Shown: positions 17,709 through 26,372, counted from the stretch's first letter. The stretch is 64,000 nt of DNA from Lacrimispora xylanisolvens (GCF_002934545.1 NZ_PTJA01000016.1:1-64000), one strand, 5' to 3'. A program made the numbers and translations. The notes: generated by a model from the letters alone, not told the origin.

Positions 17709-17924
17709 ATGCTAAATAATTGTGAAAAAAATGAATGTTTAACTTTTCTTGAGACTGGTCTAAATGCTTTAGAGAAAATTGACTGGTACGGAGAAACTGA
17801 ATTTGCATGTCCTATATGTGGATATGATAAAGCGAATGCGAAGAGAATTAAAACACCGAATAATATTAGAAATAAAGTCACATGGCTATACTGCGAAGAA
17901 TGTGGTATGTTATTCCACGGGTGA
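17709..17924 (+). CDS. Zinc-ribbon small protein, SOS-linked
   Basis: 71 aa with two CxxC pairs, CPIC near residue 35 and CEEC near 64, as in a zinc ribbon. AAGGAG lies 8 nt before the ATG. Opposite in strand to the surrounding phage genes, and first of a two-gene unit behind a LexA box, so it is probably induced with DNA damage. No family recognised. Confidence 0.65.
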   Translation: MLNNCEKNECLTFLETGLNALEKIDWYGETEFACPICGYDKANAKRIKTPNNIRNKVTWLYCEECGMLFHG

Positions 17925-17939
17925 AAGGAGTTCTTAAAA

Positions 17940-18116
17940 ATGGCAGGAAATTGTGAACTTCATCCAGATATAAATCAATGTCCACATTTTGAACCTATTA
18001 AGGGCGAATACTGCATCAAAAATGAATTCTGCGGATTTTATGGGAAATCAAAGCCTCAAACTGAACCGAAATATATCAGGCAACCTCGTTGGTATGAAAA
18101 ATATTATAAAAAGTAA
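17940..18116 (+). CDS. Small cysteine-rich protein
   Basis: 58 aa, encoded from the ATG at 17940 with AAAGGAG 8 nt upstream, 15 nt after the zinc-ribbon gene. Four Cys plus His (NCELHPDINQCPHF, then YCIKNEFCGF) suggest a metal-binding knot; the C-terminal half is basic (RQPRWYEKYYKK). Co-transcribed with its neighbour. Confidence 0.6.
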   Translation: MAGNCELHPDINQCPHFEPIKGEYCIKNEFCGFYGKSKPQTEPKYIRQPRWYEKYYKK

Positions 18117-18120
18117 TTTA

Positions 18121-18338
18121 TGTAGAGTGGCCTCCTATTTATTTTTCTATATCTGCAGGAGTGATTATTATCATATCTCCATAGATAGCTGCTTCTAAAA
18201 TCTGATTTGGTTGAAAATTTGTATGCGACATGCACAGATCATTAAGAGTTATTGATTTTCCATTATAAGGAATTACATTGATTGCTTTAAGTGTATTATC
18301 ATTTATATTCATGTGGCTTTCCTTTCTGCCACTCTACA
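18121..18338. repeat. 11-bp inverted repeats around a 57-aa gene
   Basis: TGTAGAGTGGC (18121-18131) and GCCACTCTACA (18328-18338) flank the small gene at 18139-18312. Perfect match, 196 bp apart. It could be a mini-element border or a long-range RNA stem masking the ribosome site. Confidence 0.5.
18139..18312 (-). CDS. Small hypothetical protein, 57 aa
   Basis: Start at 18312 with AAAGGAAAG 5 nt upstream. Sequence starts MNINDNTLKAINVIPYNGKS and ends in a hydrophobic YGDMIIITPADIEK. Mixed alpha/beta, no known motif. It is bracketed by the 11-bp inverted repeat. Confidence 0.55.
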   Translation of the reverse strand: MNINDNTLKAINVIPYNGKSITLNDLCMSHTNFQPNQILEAAIYGDMIIITPADIEK

Positions 18339-18382
18339 CAATGATAATATCATAAATGCATAAAATATGAAAGAACTTTTTA

Positions 18383-18409
18383 GGCGGGTCCGAATGCCGG
18401 ATACCCGCC
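18383..18409 (-). terminator. Strong GC hairpin after the secreted Ig protein
   Basis: GGCGGGTCCG pairs with CGGATACCCGCC (2-nt bulge). It lies 11 nt past the stop codon at 18420; the T-run is poor, so it may act as an mRNA end stabiliser. Confidence 0.55.
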
Positions 18410-18419
18410 ATTAATCAAA

Positions 18420-19868
18420 CTATTCCCTTACCCTTACATAAACACGGCCAATAATGTTTCCTTCGGAATCCTTTGCGCTGATTAAAACCAATCCTTTGCT
18501 CAATGCTGTGACTTTTCCTTTTGTAGTTACATTTGCAATTGAAGAATCCATAGGAGCCCATGTGATATTTGCTGTGTTAGTAAAATCATCTGCTGTCAAT
18601 CTGGCTGTCTCTCCAACTTTTAAATCAATAGCAAGTCTGTAATCGTCTGCATTTTCTACTACTAATACATTTATGTAGTCCGTATAGGATCCGTCCTGAC
18701 TCTTAACTGTTATAACTGTATTGCCAGGAGTCAGAGCTTTCACTATGCCTTTTTCATTTACTGTGGCAACCGATGGATCTGAAGAGGACCAGGCCATTTG
18801 TGTATTAACATTTAAGTCATCATCTACACTTAATCGGAGTACTTCGGCAACCTCTAATACAACTTTCAATTTTGAGTCAGTTATCGGAGGGTTCTGAGAC
18901 TCAGTAGGCGTTGCTGACGCTTCATTAGAATTGCCAATTTCTTTACCTGCATTTACGGCACTTACGATATAATAATATTTAGTACCATTTATAACACTAA
19001 CATCTGAATAAAAAGTTTCGGTTAAATTCTCTGCAATGGTTTCGTACGGTCCTCCTTGTGTAGTAGACCTTTTAACCATATAATTTGTTGCATCACTTAC
19101 AGCCGTCCATGTTAAATCTACCTTTTTGTCTTCTACAGCTGATATATTTAAAATTGGAGCTACACTTTTAATCGTAAAATTTGTATAAGTAACCATCGGC
19201 TGTGAAAAATTATAAAAGCCAAAACTTCCGGAGTTATAGGTATTATCCATTACAGTTATATCATCCAGAATTTTACTTCCCTGTTTTATAATAATATTAA
19301 TTTCACCTTTATCTGTAAATGTAAGTGAAAAATTATAAGTAGTTTTATAGGAATATGCCATATTATTATGATATAGTGCCTTAATTTTATTATCACTTCC
19401 TGACGTAGACCAAAGGTCAGATTCTTTAATAACAGAATCTGTATTAACAACCTTAATACTCATACCTTGTTTCCCAGTATCTCCAAATGTATTATCATAC
19501 GTCCCCGATTGCTTCCAATCAAATAAATAATAATGTCCTATATCTCTATAACCAAAAACAAAACCGATAAAATCATCATCTTCTGCTGAATCTACGCTGA
19601 AAGTTCCCTCTATTTTTTTATTAACACAATCTGCATTATTTATATAAGCTGAAGCTTTTGAATTAAGAGTTTGTGTAATAGTAGTATTTGAAGTTCCAAG
19701 CTTCCAGTTAGGGGTAGCATGACCATCTCTATCCTTAGCCAATATTATACTACTCCAATCAGATAGATTCATTGGTTCATTTTCAGTTGCATATGAATTG
19801 AAATTAGCAAATATGAATACAAAGGAAAAAATAAATATAAAACAAAATGACTTTTTTAAGCTTTTCAT
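18420..19868 (-). CDS. Secreted protein with lectin-like, Fn3 and two Big_2 domains
   Basis: 482 aa. Signal peptide (KKSFCFIFIFSFVFIFANF, cleavage after YAT). Residues ~30-240 are a beta-sandwich with GFVFGYRD and GSFGFYNFSQP, like LamG/thrombospondin C-terminal folds. Residues ~245-325 are an Fn3 domain (VDLTWTAVSDATNYMVKRS). Two Big_2 domains follow (SSDPSVATVNEKGIVKALTPG and MDSSIANVTTKGKVTALSKG). Exported, so it acts on the lysogen surface or on released particles rather than in assembly. Placed just after endolysin in the late direction. Confidence 0.75.
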   Translation of the reverse strand: MKSLKKSFCFIFIFSFVFIFANFNSYATENEPMNLSDWSSIILAKDRDGHATPNWKLGTSNTTITQTLNSKASAYINNADCVNKKIEGTFSVDSAEDDDFIGFVFGYRDIGHYYLFDWKQSGTYDNTFGDTGKQGMSIKVVNTDSVIKESDLWSTSGSDNKIKALYHNNMAYSYKTTYNFSLTFTDKGEINIIIKQGSKILDDITVMDNTYNSGSFGFYNFSQPMVTYTNFTIKSVAPILNISAVEDKKVDLTWTAVSDATNYMVKRSTTQGGPYETIAENLTETFYSDVSVINGTKYYYIVSAVNAGKEIGNSNEASATPTESQNPPITDSKLKVVLEVAEVLRLSVDDDLNVNTQMAWSSSDPSVATVNEKGIVKALTPGNTVITVKSQDGSYTDYINVLVVENADDYRLAIDLKVGETARLTADDFTNTANITWAPMDSSIANVTTKGKVTALSKGLVLISAKDSEGNIIGRVYVRVRE

Positions 19869-20101
19869 ACACGTACCTCCAAAATTTGTCTTTTAAAATA
19901 TTATTGTTAAAGCAATCTAAATCAATAAATAAAGTGCAGAAAAGAAAGCCATTTGAGTTTAACAAATGTCTTGTAAATTTTTAATTATAATCGATTATAT
20001 TATTCTGGGATTTCAGCACTTGATTTATGTTTTAGAATGCATTTATATTATCATCTTATATCAGCCTGAACAATCGGTAACCTTGCCAAACAAATTTAGC
20101 A

Positions 20102-20947
20102 CTATTTCACTAATCCACTATACTGCAGTGCCCCGTCCTGATCTGGAGTGAGCATAACTGGTTCGGTGATCATTTTACCTTCACTATTCACTGCATAAAT
20201 CTTTCCGGAATTCTCAACCAGCTGGGATTTACACATAGCCCCGTCCGCCCCAAGGTAATACCAAGTGCTGTTATACTGGTACCAGGTGTTGGTTACCATG
20301 ATCCCCGCAGCATTAAACCAGTACCACTTATCCTGATTCTTTACCCAGTCATTACGGACCGGAAGACCGGTATCACCATTGTAGTACATCCACCCTTCTG
20401 TTACCTGCACCCAGCCGGATGATTTCTTAACCTCTATAGCCATTAATTTAGTTTTGAATGCCTCCCATGTATGATCGGTATGATTATAAACATAAGGGTT
20501 CGGACAAATCTTCCCAGTCACGTCATAATGCCTGATCACATGATCCGCAGGTATATTATACTTCGCCATGAGCTCTTTTGTTAATTCAATAGCTGCCAGT
20601 ACTGTTTCATCTTCAAAATACCAATCCCTGCTTGTATCAGCCAGAGGGCCTTTATTACGGACGCATAGTTCAATGCCTAAACTATTAGCATTTCGGCATT
20701 CTGGGTGCTTATATCCGTTCTTAGTACCACAATGCCAGGCTATATTCTTATCCTCTACAGATTGCCAGATCTCACCGTTGAATCCCACATAGTAATGGGC
20801 GCTGGCTCCTACGTACTGGGAAGCATAGTACTTGCAGTTTGCCTCGGCTCCTCCTAACGCCCCGACATAATGGATCACCAGATACTTGATACGATCCACC
20901 TCCCCTGCAGTAAGGTTGTATGGTGTAAGTAATTTATTGATCTGCAT
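20102..20947 (-). CDS. Endolysin: amidase_2 with cell-wall-binding repeats
   Basis: 281 aa from the ATG at 20947 (GGAGG 8 nt upstream). Residues ~15-160 are an N-acetylmuramoyl-L-alanine amidase: YLVIHYVGALGG, GTKNGYKHPECRN and RHYDVTGKICPNPY supply the zinc His and catalytic residues. Residues ~180-260 are choline-binding-type repeats (GWMYYNGDTG, KWYWFNAAG, TWYYLGADGAM). It cleaves the peptidoglycan amide bond after holin action. The adjacent holin supports this. Confidence 0.93.
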   Translation of the reverse strand: MQINKLLTPYNLTAGEVDRIKYLVIHYVGALGGAEANCKYYASQYVGASAHYYVGFNGEIWQSVEDKNIAWHCGTKNGYKHPECRNANSLGIELCVRNKGPLADTSRDWYFEDETVLAAIELTKELMAKYNIPADHVIRHYDVTGKICPNPYVYNHTDHTWEAFKTKLMAIEVKKSSGWVQVTEGWMYYNGDTGLPVRNDWVKNQDKWYWFNAAGIMVTNTWYQYNSTWYYLGADGAMCKSQLVENSGKIYAVNSEGKMITEPVMLTPDQDGALQYSGLVK

Positions 20948-20966
20948 ATTATTTTCCTCCAATCAA

Positions 20967-20992
20967 AAAAGGACCCAGGATCGTCCCAGGTC
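20967..20992 (-). terminator. Terminator between holin and endolysin
   Basis: On the minus strand GGACCTGGGA pairs with TCCTGGGTCC (wobbles included), followed by six T, just before the endolysin ribosome site. Confidence 0.7.
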
Positions 20993-21039
20993 CGTAAAGT
21001 TGTGACATTGCTATGGAAACGGGAATTCACGCATCGTAT

Positions 21040-21333
21040 TTATTCAGCTTTCCCATTCTGTTTAATAATCTGATTTATATATGTACTTAGACCAGCTACA
21101 AGTACTCCCTGCGTAATAGCCGTAAATACAGCCATAGCTATTTCCTGTCCTGTCTGACAACCACTTGTAGCCAACACATAAATTCCACAAAGTACAATTC
21201 CAACAGCTCCATTTACCATAGGGATGTGTTTGTCTTTGATTGTCTGGCTCTGTTTAATTCCCTGCCCTAAAAAGTAAAGCACCACTGCCACTACGATAAG
21301 TTCCGGTTTTACATAATTCATAATCTGTTCCAT
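21040..21333 (-). CDS. Phage holin (Hol44-type)
   Basis: 97 aa with three hydrophobic segments (IVVAVVLYFLGQGI, VNGAVGIVLCGIYVLA, GVLVAGLSTYINQII). Typical start MEQIMNYVKPELIVVAVVLY. It forms membrane lesions that release the amidase. Good ribosome site; located directly upstream of endolysin in transcription order. Confidence 0.88.
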   Translation of the reverse strand: MEQIMNYVKPELIVVAVVLYFLGQGIKQSQTIKDKHIPMVNGAVGIVLCGIYVLATSGCQTGQEIAMAVFTAITQGVLVAGLSTYINQIIKQNGKAE

Positions 21334-21337
21334 AATA

Positions 21338-21559
21338 TTAATCTCCTTTTTCCTCTAAGTCCGCTATGCGGTGATTTGCAACTTTCATCTGCTCTTCCAG
21401 TCTGAAAGTGCGCTCAATTACAGTATTATGCTTGTCAACTTTCTTTTCCAACTGCCCTATACGATAATTTGTCAGTTTGGAAGAAGCCACTATTCCTGCA
21501 AAAGTACCTATTCCACTTCCTGCCAATCCTATAAGAGCCACCATGATTTCCATAGGCAT
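21338..21559 (-). CDS. XhlA-like membrane protein next to holin
   Basis: 73 aa. Hydrophobic helix (IMVALIGLAGSGIGTFAGIV) followed by a coiled coil (IGQLEKKVDKHNTVIERTFRLEEQM). Related small proteins such as XhlA pair with holins, although XhlA has the reverse domain order. Only 4 nt separate it from the holin gene. Confidence 0.7.
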   Translation of the reverse strand: MPMEIMVALIGLAGSGIGTFAGIVASSKLTNYRIGQLEKKVDKHNTVIERTFRLEEQMKVANHRIADLEEKGD

Positions 21560-21578
21560 ATATCCACCTCACGCTTTC

Positions 21579-21710
21579 CTAAATTTTAGTTGCCAGGATC
21601 AGCTGCTTTTCTGCATCAGTGATCCACCCCTTTATAACCGCATTTGCCAGCATGGTAACCGTAAGCTTACCCATACCACCGTCGTATAACCACATTAACA
21701 TTTCAAACAT
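21579..21710 (-). CDS. xkdX: XkdX family protein
   Basis: 43 aa: MFEMLMWLYDGGMGKLT, then ANAVIKGWITDAEKQLI. This is the usual XkdX pattern (a short conserved protein after tail-fibre genes in Firmicutes phages). GGTGT-type ribosome site, 2 nt from the preceding stop. Function unknown. Confidence 0.85.
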   Translation of the reverse strand: MFEMLMWLYDGGMGKLTVTMLANAVIKGWITDAEKQLILATKI

Positions 21711-21712
21711 AC

Positions 21713-22138
21713 TTACACCTCCAGACTTGATAAAACTAAAGTACCAACGGTTGTTTTTAAAGATTCATTATCCTTTTTAATTTCTGCATTCTCTGCTTCC
21801 AAAGCTGCAACTCGTTCCTGTAAATCTGGTGTCTTAAAATAGGCAATTATTACATCCGCCTTTCTATCCGTTACTCCGTCCTCATCCTTACCGATTACAT
21901 AATCAGACTCTTCTGTTAATCTTTTCGCATATACTAAATCTTCACGAGCCCAATCAGTGTCTCCGGACAAGCCGATCTGAGCGATTTCACCATTAGCTTT
22001 CAAGAGAGCCTTGACGCTATCAAAGGAAGCCGATCCTTTCTGAAAGGTAACTGTACCCCCGGTTTCTCCCAATTTTATCCCGTCAGGTACCAGATCAAAA
22101 GCCTGATCCCCAAACTTAATTTTTTCGATATTATTCAT
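21713..22138 (-). CDS. Baseplate/fibre-associated protein
   Basis: 141 aa. Beta-rich N-terminal half (IKFGDQAFDLVPDGIKLGETGGTVTFQKG), then a terminal coiled coil (LQERVAALEAENAEIKKDNESL). This layout, directly before XkdX and holin, is common in Lachnospiraceae siphophages. Probably a virion component of the tail tip. Confidence 0.65.
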   Translation of the reverse strand: MNNIEKIKFGDQAFDLVPDGIKLGETGGTVTFQKGSASFDSVKALLKANGEIAQIGLSGDTDWAREDLVYAKRLTEESDYVIGKDEDGVTDRKADVIIAYFKTPDLQERVAALEAENAEIKKDNESLKTTVGTLVLSSLEV

Positions 22139-22160
22139 TATTCAATCCTTTCCGCCTCTT

Positions 22161-22190
22161 AGGCATAAAAATAAGCCCCTACAGGAGCCA
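22161..22190 (-). terminator. Intergenic terminator
   Basis: Minus strand GGCTCC-TGTA-GGGGCT stem followed by TATTTTTAT, between the genes at 22208 and 21713. Confidence 0.55.
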
Positions 22191-22207
22191 TTGGTTTACA
22201 TTAAACT

Positions 22208-22474
22208 TTACAATGCATCGAACCGATCAGCCTTCTCCTTGATCTGATCGAATTCTTCTTTTCCCATGAAATAGATCGACTGGCTTTCAATACGTTCCTC
22301 CACCTCCTGGGCAGTGCCAGTCATGTCTATTCCTTCGATCTTCAGCTTACTAATAACACTCAGTTCTTTTCGGCAGAGGTTAATCAGCAGCACCTCTTTA
22401 TTAGTTGGATCCGTCTTTTCTGTTAGCTGATTGATTATTGCTTCCAGTAGTTTTTCACAAACAAATTGTATCAT
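22208..22474 (-). CDS. Hypothetical phage protein
   Basis: 88 aa from MIQFVCEKLL (AAAGG 6 nt before that ATG; the frame extends to 22516 but has no better start). All helical: LLEAIINQLTEK then EFDQIKEKADRFDAL. Located at the head of the XkdX/holin block; function unknown. Confidence 0.55.
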   Translation of the reverse strand: MIQFVCEKLLEAIINQLTEKTDPTNKEVLLINLCRKELSVISKLKIEGIDMTGTAQEVEERIESQSIYFMGKEEFDQIKEKADRFDAL

Positions 22475-22501
22475 GGTGACCTTTCTCCCGGCTTGGGGTA
22501 A

Positions 22502-22528
22502 TAAAATAAGCCCCAATAAGGGACTGTT
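22502..22528 (-). terminator. Leader terminator of the lysis block
   Basis: Minus strand AGTCCC-TTATT-GGGGCT stem followed by TATTTTATT, just upstream of the gene at 22208. It shares GGGGCTTATTTT with the hairpin at 22161. Confidence 0.55.
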
Positions 22529-22691
22529 TTACAAGTTTAATAAGATAGTAATACTGGTATTATTTTATCTCATTCATATCAAGTGTACTAATTTTATTAT
22601 ATTATCCTAGAAGATTTACATTTAATTACAGCAAGGTTGGTATAAATTTTAGTTCTTACAAACATACTATTAGTTAAAAAGGAGTCTAATT

Positions 22692-23558
22692 ATGCTTACT
22701 ATAGAATTAATCATGCAAACAATCGGTAATGATATAAAAACAAAAACCGCACAAATAATACTAAGCAATTTATTTAAATCTGATGATACTGAAAAATTAA
22801 TAACGAAAGCAATAAATGAAATATGCAACCAAGTACAAAAAATCATTGATGATGCATTTATGAGAGAATACATTGCAAAAACTGACAGCATTTCATCTAG
22901 AATTTCATCTTATATACTAACTAACGATACAGAAATGTTGGATGAATTATATTCTGATGCTTCTGATATGGTACATCAGTTAAAACGTTTTAATTCATTA
23001 GAAGGTATTATAGCATTTAATTCGATTTGCAGTCTCCATTTAATCGTTGTGAAAGCATTAGCTGAAAAAAAGAGCAAATATTACAAAGATCTTACAAGAC
23101 TTGGCAAAGAATATGCTCAAATGCTGATTAGTAAGACACCTATAATAAATGAAATTTTTAGTGAAAGCGTAAGTCATTCACGACCTTGCGATATATCTAA
23201 ACCGCATCAATCTTTCAATGGTTATTCGATCAAACAGGATGGTTTTAAGGAAAAATATATCTTAAAACTATACACCTATTTCAATGATTATTGGAAAGAT
23301 AATGCTATGATATATTCTGAATCAGAAATGGAGATTCCTCAATTTGATGATCAAAGACGTTTAAATTTTCTTATTCATAGTAACGGAGGAGCCTTTTTGG
23401 AGGAGGCAACTAAATACCCTCAAAACAAAAAAATATTTGATGATTTTAATGTCAAAGCAAGATCTGAGCGCGATTCATATCTTAATATGCGATTAGACAT
23501 TTCGAACAAATTAATTAATACAATCACACAAGCATGTGAACAGTATAAAAACTTATAA
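22692..23558 (+). CDS. Plus-strand cargo protein, unknown
   Basis: 288 aa, predicted mostly helical, no membrane segment. AAGGAG 9 nt before the ATG. Unusually AT-rich codon use, opposite in strand to phage late genes and alone, so it is cargo. No family recognised; a helical N-terminal ~140 aa (MVHQLKRFNSLEGIIAFN) and a polar C-terminal region containing SHSRPCDISKPH are seen. An exclusion role is inference from position. Confidence 0.6.
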   Translation: MLTIELIMQTIGNDIKTKTAQIILSNLFKSDDTEKLITKAINEICNQVQKIIDDAFMREYIAKTDSISSRISSYILTNDTEMLDELYSDASDMVHQLKRFNSLEGIIAFNSICSLHLIVVKALAEKKSKYYKDLTRLGKEYAQMLISKTPIINEIFSESVSHSRPCDISKPHQSFNGYSIKQDGFKEKYILKLYTYFNDYWKDNAMIYSESEMEIPQFDDQRRLNFLIHSNGGAFLEEATKYPQNKKIFDDFNVKARSERDSYLNMRLDISNKLINTITQACEQYKNL

Positions 23559-23610
23559 AAGTGTAAGTTGTTCTAAATCCTGATACTGACACTAATCATT
23601 AAGAAAGTCG

Positions 23611-23638
23611 GCTCTGGCTGAAGCTTATCGGTCAGAGC
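23611..23638 (+). terminator. Hairpin after the 288-aa cargo gene
   Basis: GCTCTGGCTGA pairs with TCGGTCAGAGC (11 bp with wobbles, 6-nt loop), 53 nt past the stop codon; T-run weak. Confidence 0.5.
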
Positions 23639-23745
23639 ATTCGTTAAGAAAAGAATTTCCTCACAATTATTTGTATCTTTATTACATTTCTTTTTAATCT
23701 AAACCATAAGGTCTTCAATTGTCTGATCTAATTTTACTTTAATCA

Positions 23746-23800
23746 TTTTTCCTCTTTCTACTGTTTTACGGACAGTTCCGGTTTTACGTTAAATAGCAAT
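23746..23800 (+). repeat. Fibre-derived repeat, copy A
   Basis: About 55 bp shared with 24640-24693 and 26529-26582 (ACGGACAGTTCCGG, then TTAAATAGCAAT at 23789-23800). On the plus strand it reads CFTDSSGFTLNSN. The rest of 23639-23981 holds no gene. Confidence 0.55.
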
Positions 23801-23981
23801 ATTCAACTCCTTTTGATTTTCTTTTAATTGTATGCTGCTTTGCTTGTACCGTTTGTCTCTATAATAAATGCCTTTTCCACCTGCTTTCTATGTTTAAAAA
23901 CAACAAAGAACCTGATTATCAAAAGACTTTCAGGTTCTTAAATCAACAATAAAGTATTGCAGTTAAATGTTATTTATAATA

Positions 23982-24542
23982 TTAAACTAAAGTTACCGCC
24001 AAATTTTCAATAATTAATCCAGTAAATTCTTCTGCAGCATTCATTACTTGTTCTCTAAATAGTGGTATAACTCTGTCTCGTACAAAATGTCCAGGATTAT
24101 CATTATGATCAGGATCGACTTGTATTTCTAATTTGACCTGTAAATTCTTACTTGGTTCTGCCACGAACCTTGCCTTCATAATTCCTTTAGGATGTACACT
24201 GCCCCATTCATTATTAAGAAAAGTACATTTCCCAAGTGCACACGCCCAATATTCTCCATGAGTTGTAGATGTATATTGATAAGAAATATCTAAATCAAAA
24301 TACCAAAGATAGTATTTGTTTTCAATTAATATCTTTTTAACGTAGCCATTGTTGGCTACGAATTTCTCTATATGGCCTTCTCCTTTTGCCATTATTTTAT
24401 TTCCATTTCCAAACCTATCAAGATTTTCCTTATACGTTGTAAGGTCTTTTTTCACTGAAGCATTCAATATTTTACTATTCATAAAATCTACAAATTCTTT
24501 AGTAACTACCTTTTCTTCTGTTCTTTCAAGAACTTCATTCAT
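23982..24542 (-). CDS. Hypothetical cargo protein
   Basis: 186 aa. N-terminal helix (FVDFMNSKILNASVKKDLTTY) then a beta-rich domain with many aromatic residues (YYLWYFDLDISYQYTSTTHGEYWACALGKC). No signal peptide. GGAGG ribosome site. It lies between two fibre-derived repeats, so it probably arrived as a cassette. Function unknown. Confidence 0.55.
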   Translation of the reverse strand: MNEVLERTEEKVVTKEFVDFMNSKILNASVKKDLTTYKENLDRFGNGNKIMAKGEGHIEKFVANNGYVKKILIENKYYLWYFDLDISYQYTSTTHGEYWACALGKCTFLNNEWGSVHPKGIMKARFVAEPSKNLQVKLEIQVDPDHNDNPGHFVRDRVIPLFREQVMNAAEEFTGLIIENLAVTLV

Positions 24543-24639
24543 TTCAATACCTCCATTTATTATGATTACTTTTCTTTATTATTTGTTTTTTTTCGAAATT
24601 AATTCATAAAATCCATTTTGATTATTTTTTCCATAATAT

Positions 24640-24693
24640 TTTTTCCTCTTTCTGCTGTTTTCGGACAGCTCCGGCTCTCAACTAAATAGCAAT
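24640..24693 (+). repeat. Fibre-derived repeat, copy B
   Basis: Contains CGGACAGCTCCGG and the core CTAAATAGCAAT (24682-24693); one base is missing relative to copies A and C, so its plus frame shifts. Confidence 0.55.
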
Positions 24694-24776
24694 TCTTTTT
24701 CTTTCGAAATTCTTTCGGCGATTGCCTTGCAGATAACCACCACAATTGTTAATAGGATTGTGGTTCCACCTACCAT
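24678..24776 (-). CDS. Candidate 32-aa membrane peptide
   Basis: MVGGTTILLTIVVVICKAI followed by a charged tail ERISKEKELLFS and TGA. One membrane helix, the size of type I toxins or holin-like peptides. Ribosome site weak (GAAAGC), so expression is uncertain. Its 3' end overlaps fibre-derived repeat copy B. Confidence 0.35.
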   Translation of the reverse strand: MVGGTTILLTIVVVICKAIAERISKEKELLFS

Positions 24777-24904
24777 ATGTACTTTTGCTTTCTGTTTTAC
24801 TTTTGAACAATAAATAAAATTTATTGGATCTCCTCCCAAATAATATTTGTTATTTTCCTACAATCTGATAAAATATTATTATCAAATTGAAAGGTCGTGA
24901 TTTT

Positions 24905-25732
24905 ATGTTAGATGGATTCGACAAATTAGCAGAAGGAGCCGGAAAAGCTCTGAAAAACATTCCAGAACTTTATGATGACGCTCTAAAACCTTCCGCGCAA
25001 GAATCAGGAAAACTTTTGGCTCGAATACCTCGTGCAATCAATGCTGTCTTTGCTGATCTTGATAAATGGATACTAAACAAAGAATACAGCATTGAAGAAA
25101 CAAAAAAATTATTAAGTTATAAGCTTGAAAACATCTCACCCGAAAAAATCGTAACACCAGAACCATATGTTGCAATTCCAGCAATACAAGCAATTTCTTA
25201 TTCAATGGATAGTAAAGAATTAAGAAACTTATATGCTAATCTTCTTGCTAAATCAATGAATATTGATACAAAAGCTTATGTTCATCCGTCATTTGTTGAG
25301 ATAATTAAACAGATGTCTCCTATTGATGCCCGAATCTTAAACGAAATGCCTTCCAATAAAACTCTTCCATATGTAAATTTGAGTTCGACAGAGTACGACT
25401 CTGAGGTGAAAACAATTAATTTAAATTTTATAAGTCGTAGATCATTTCCTTATGTTACATACATTGATTTTACAGATTATGAAACAGTAAATTTATCTTT
25501 AGGCAATCTGTCTCGTCTCGGATTAACTGAAACACGATTTGCACAACAAGAACCAGTTCCACAAAAAATCAAAAAATCTCCTCATTATAATCTATGTAAA
25601 ACAGAATTAGAAACATTTTTGACTAATTCAAAATGGCGTTACGAAGAGCAACTCCTTTTTCTTTGTTTAACCAGCTTTGGAATGGGTTTTTATAATGTAT
25701 GCATTGAATCATTTAATCCAAATATGTTATGA
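24905..25732 (+). CDS. DUF4393 / Abi-alpha family protein
   Basis: 275 aa from MLDGFDKLAE (GAAAGG upstream). Family hallmarks are the N-terminal DALKPSAQESGKLLARIPRAINA, then the central VAIPAIQAISYSMDSKELRNLYANLLAKSM and VHPSFVEIIKQMSP. The family includes lactococcal-type abortive infection alpha proteins, and many members are membrane associated. Plus strand, single gene, own weak promoter: moron cargo, probably exclusion. Confidence 0.8.
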   Translation: MLDGFDKLAEGAGKALKNIPELYDDALKPSAQESGKLLARIPRAINAVFADLDKWILNKEYSIEETKKLLSYKLENISPEKIVTPEPYVAIPAIQAISYSMDSKELRNLYANLLAKSMNIDTKAYVHPSFVEIIKQMSPIDARILNEMPSNKTLPYVNLSSTEYDSEVKTINLNFISRRSFPYVTYIDFTDYETVNLSLGNLSRLGLTETRFAQQEPVPQKIKKSPHYNLCKTELETFLTNSKWRYEEQLLFLCLTSFGMGFYNVCIESFNPNML

Positions 25733-25872
25733 TCGCTATTAAAGTATTTGATAATTGATGATTTATAATTACTCAAATAGCAAAACTGTATTCTTGCTTT
25801 CCTCTCTCTATTTCCATATTATGGAATCACAGGTGGCTGAGCACCAAGTACAAAAGAAAGGAGGATTTAAAA

Positions 25873-26372
25873 ATGTCTTTAGCCTTAGCTTTTTATAATC
25901 ATCACGGTATAATTATGTGCGCCGACAAACTAATAACCGCTACGTACAATAGATCAGGTATTAATTATGAGATACATCAATCATCTACCGAAGATAAATT
26001 ATTTCTGATTGAAAATCAATATGGACTATCATATGCTGGTACGGCTTCTATAGACAATGGTCCCATATCCGCAGTAATAGAAAAATAAATTGAACTTAAT
26101 CCCTTAGGTGATGAAAATCCTTTGACACAGCGGGGATTACTTTTTCTGTGGAAAACGATTATGTTTCTCACTTAATAAGTTCCGATCTTGTTCATTTTGA
26201 TTATACTAAATTCACCATGCAAGATTCTATTGATTTTTTGCGTTTCTTAGTTAGTACAGTTTCTGGATTAATGCGTTTCGGACAATGCCTACAAACTGTA
26301 GGCGATGAATGTAACATTTTAGCAATATATCCTAACGAAGCGTACTGGGTGCAGCATTCAATTTTGCATTAA
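25873..26372 (+). pseudogene. Broken proteasome-like Ntn-hydrolase gene
   Basis: 5' part (71 codons, ribosome site GGAGG) reads SLALAFYNHHGIIMCADKLI, then YGLSYAGTASIDNGPIS and stops at TAA 26086. A second open part (26148-26372) resembles the family's C-terminal region: FTMQDSIDFLRFLVSTVSGLMRFGQCLQTVGDECNI. The middle ~60-100 residues are missing and the frames differ, so the gene is decayed. Intact relatives are HslV/20S-like Ntn hydrolases in Firmicutes. Confidence 0.6.
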
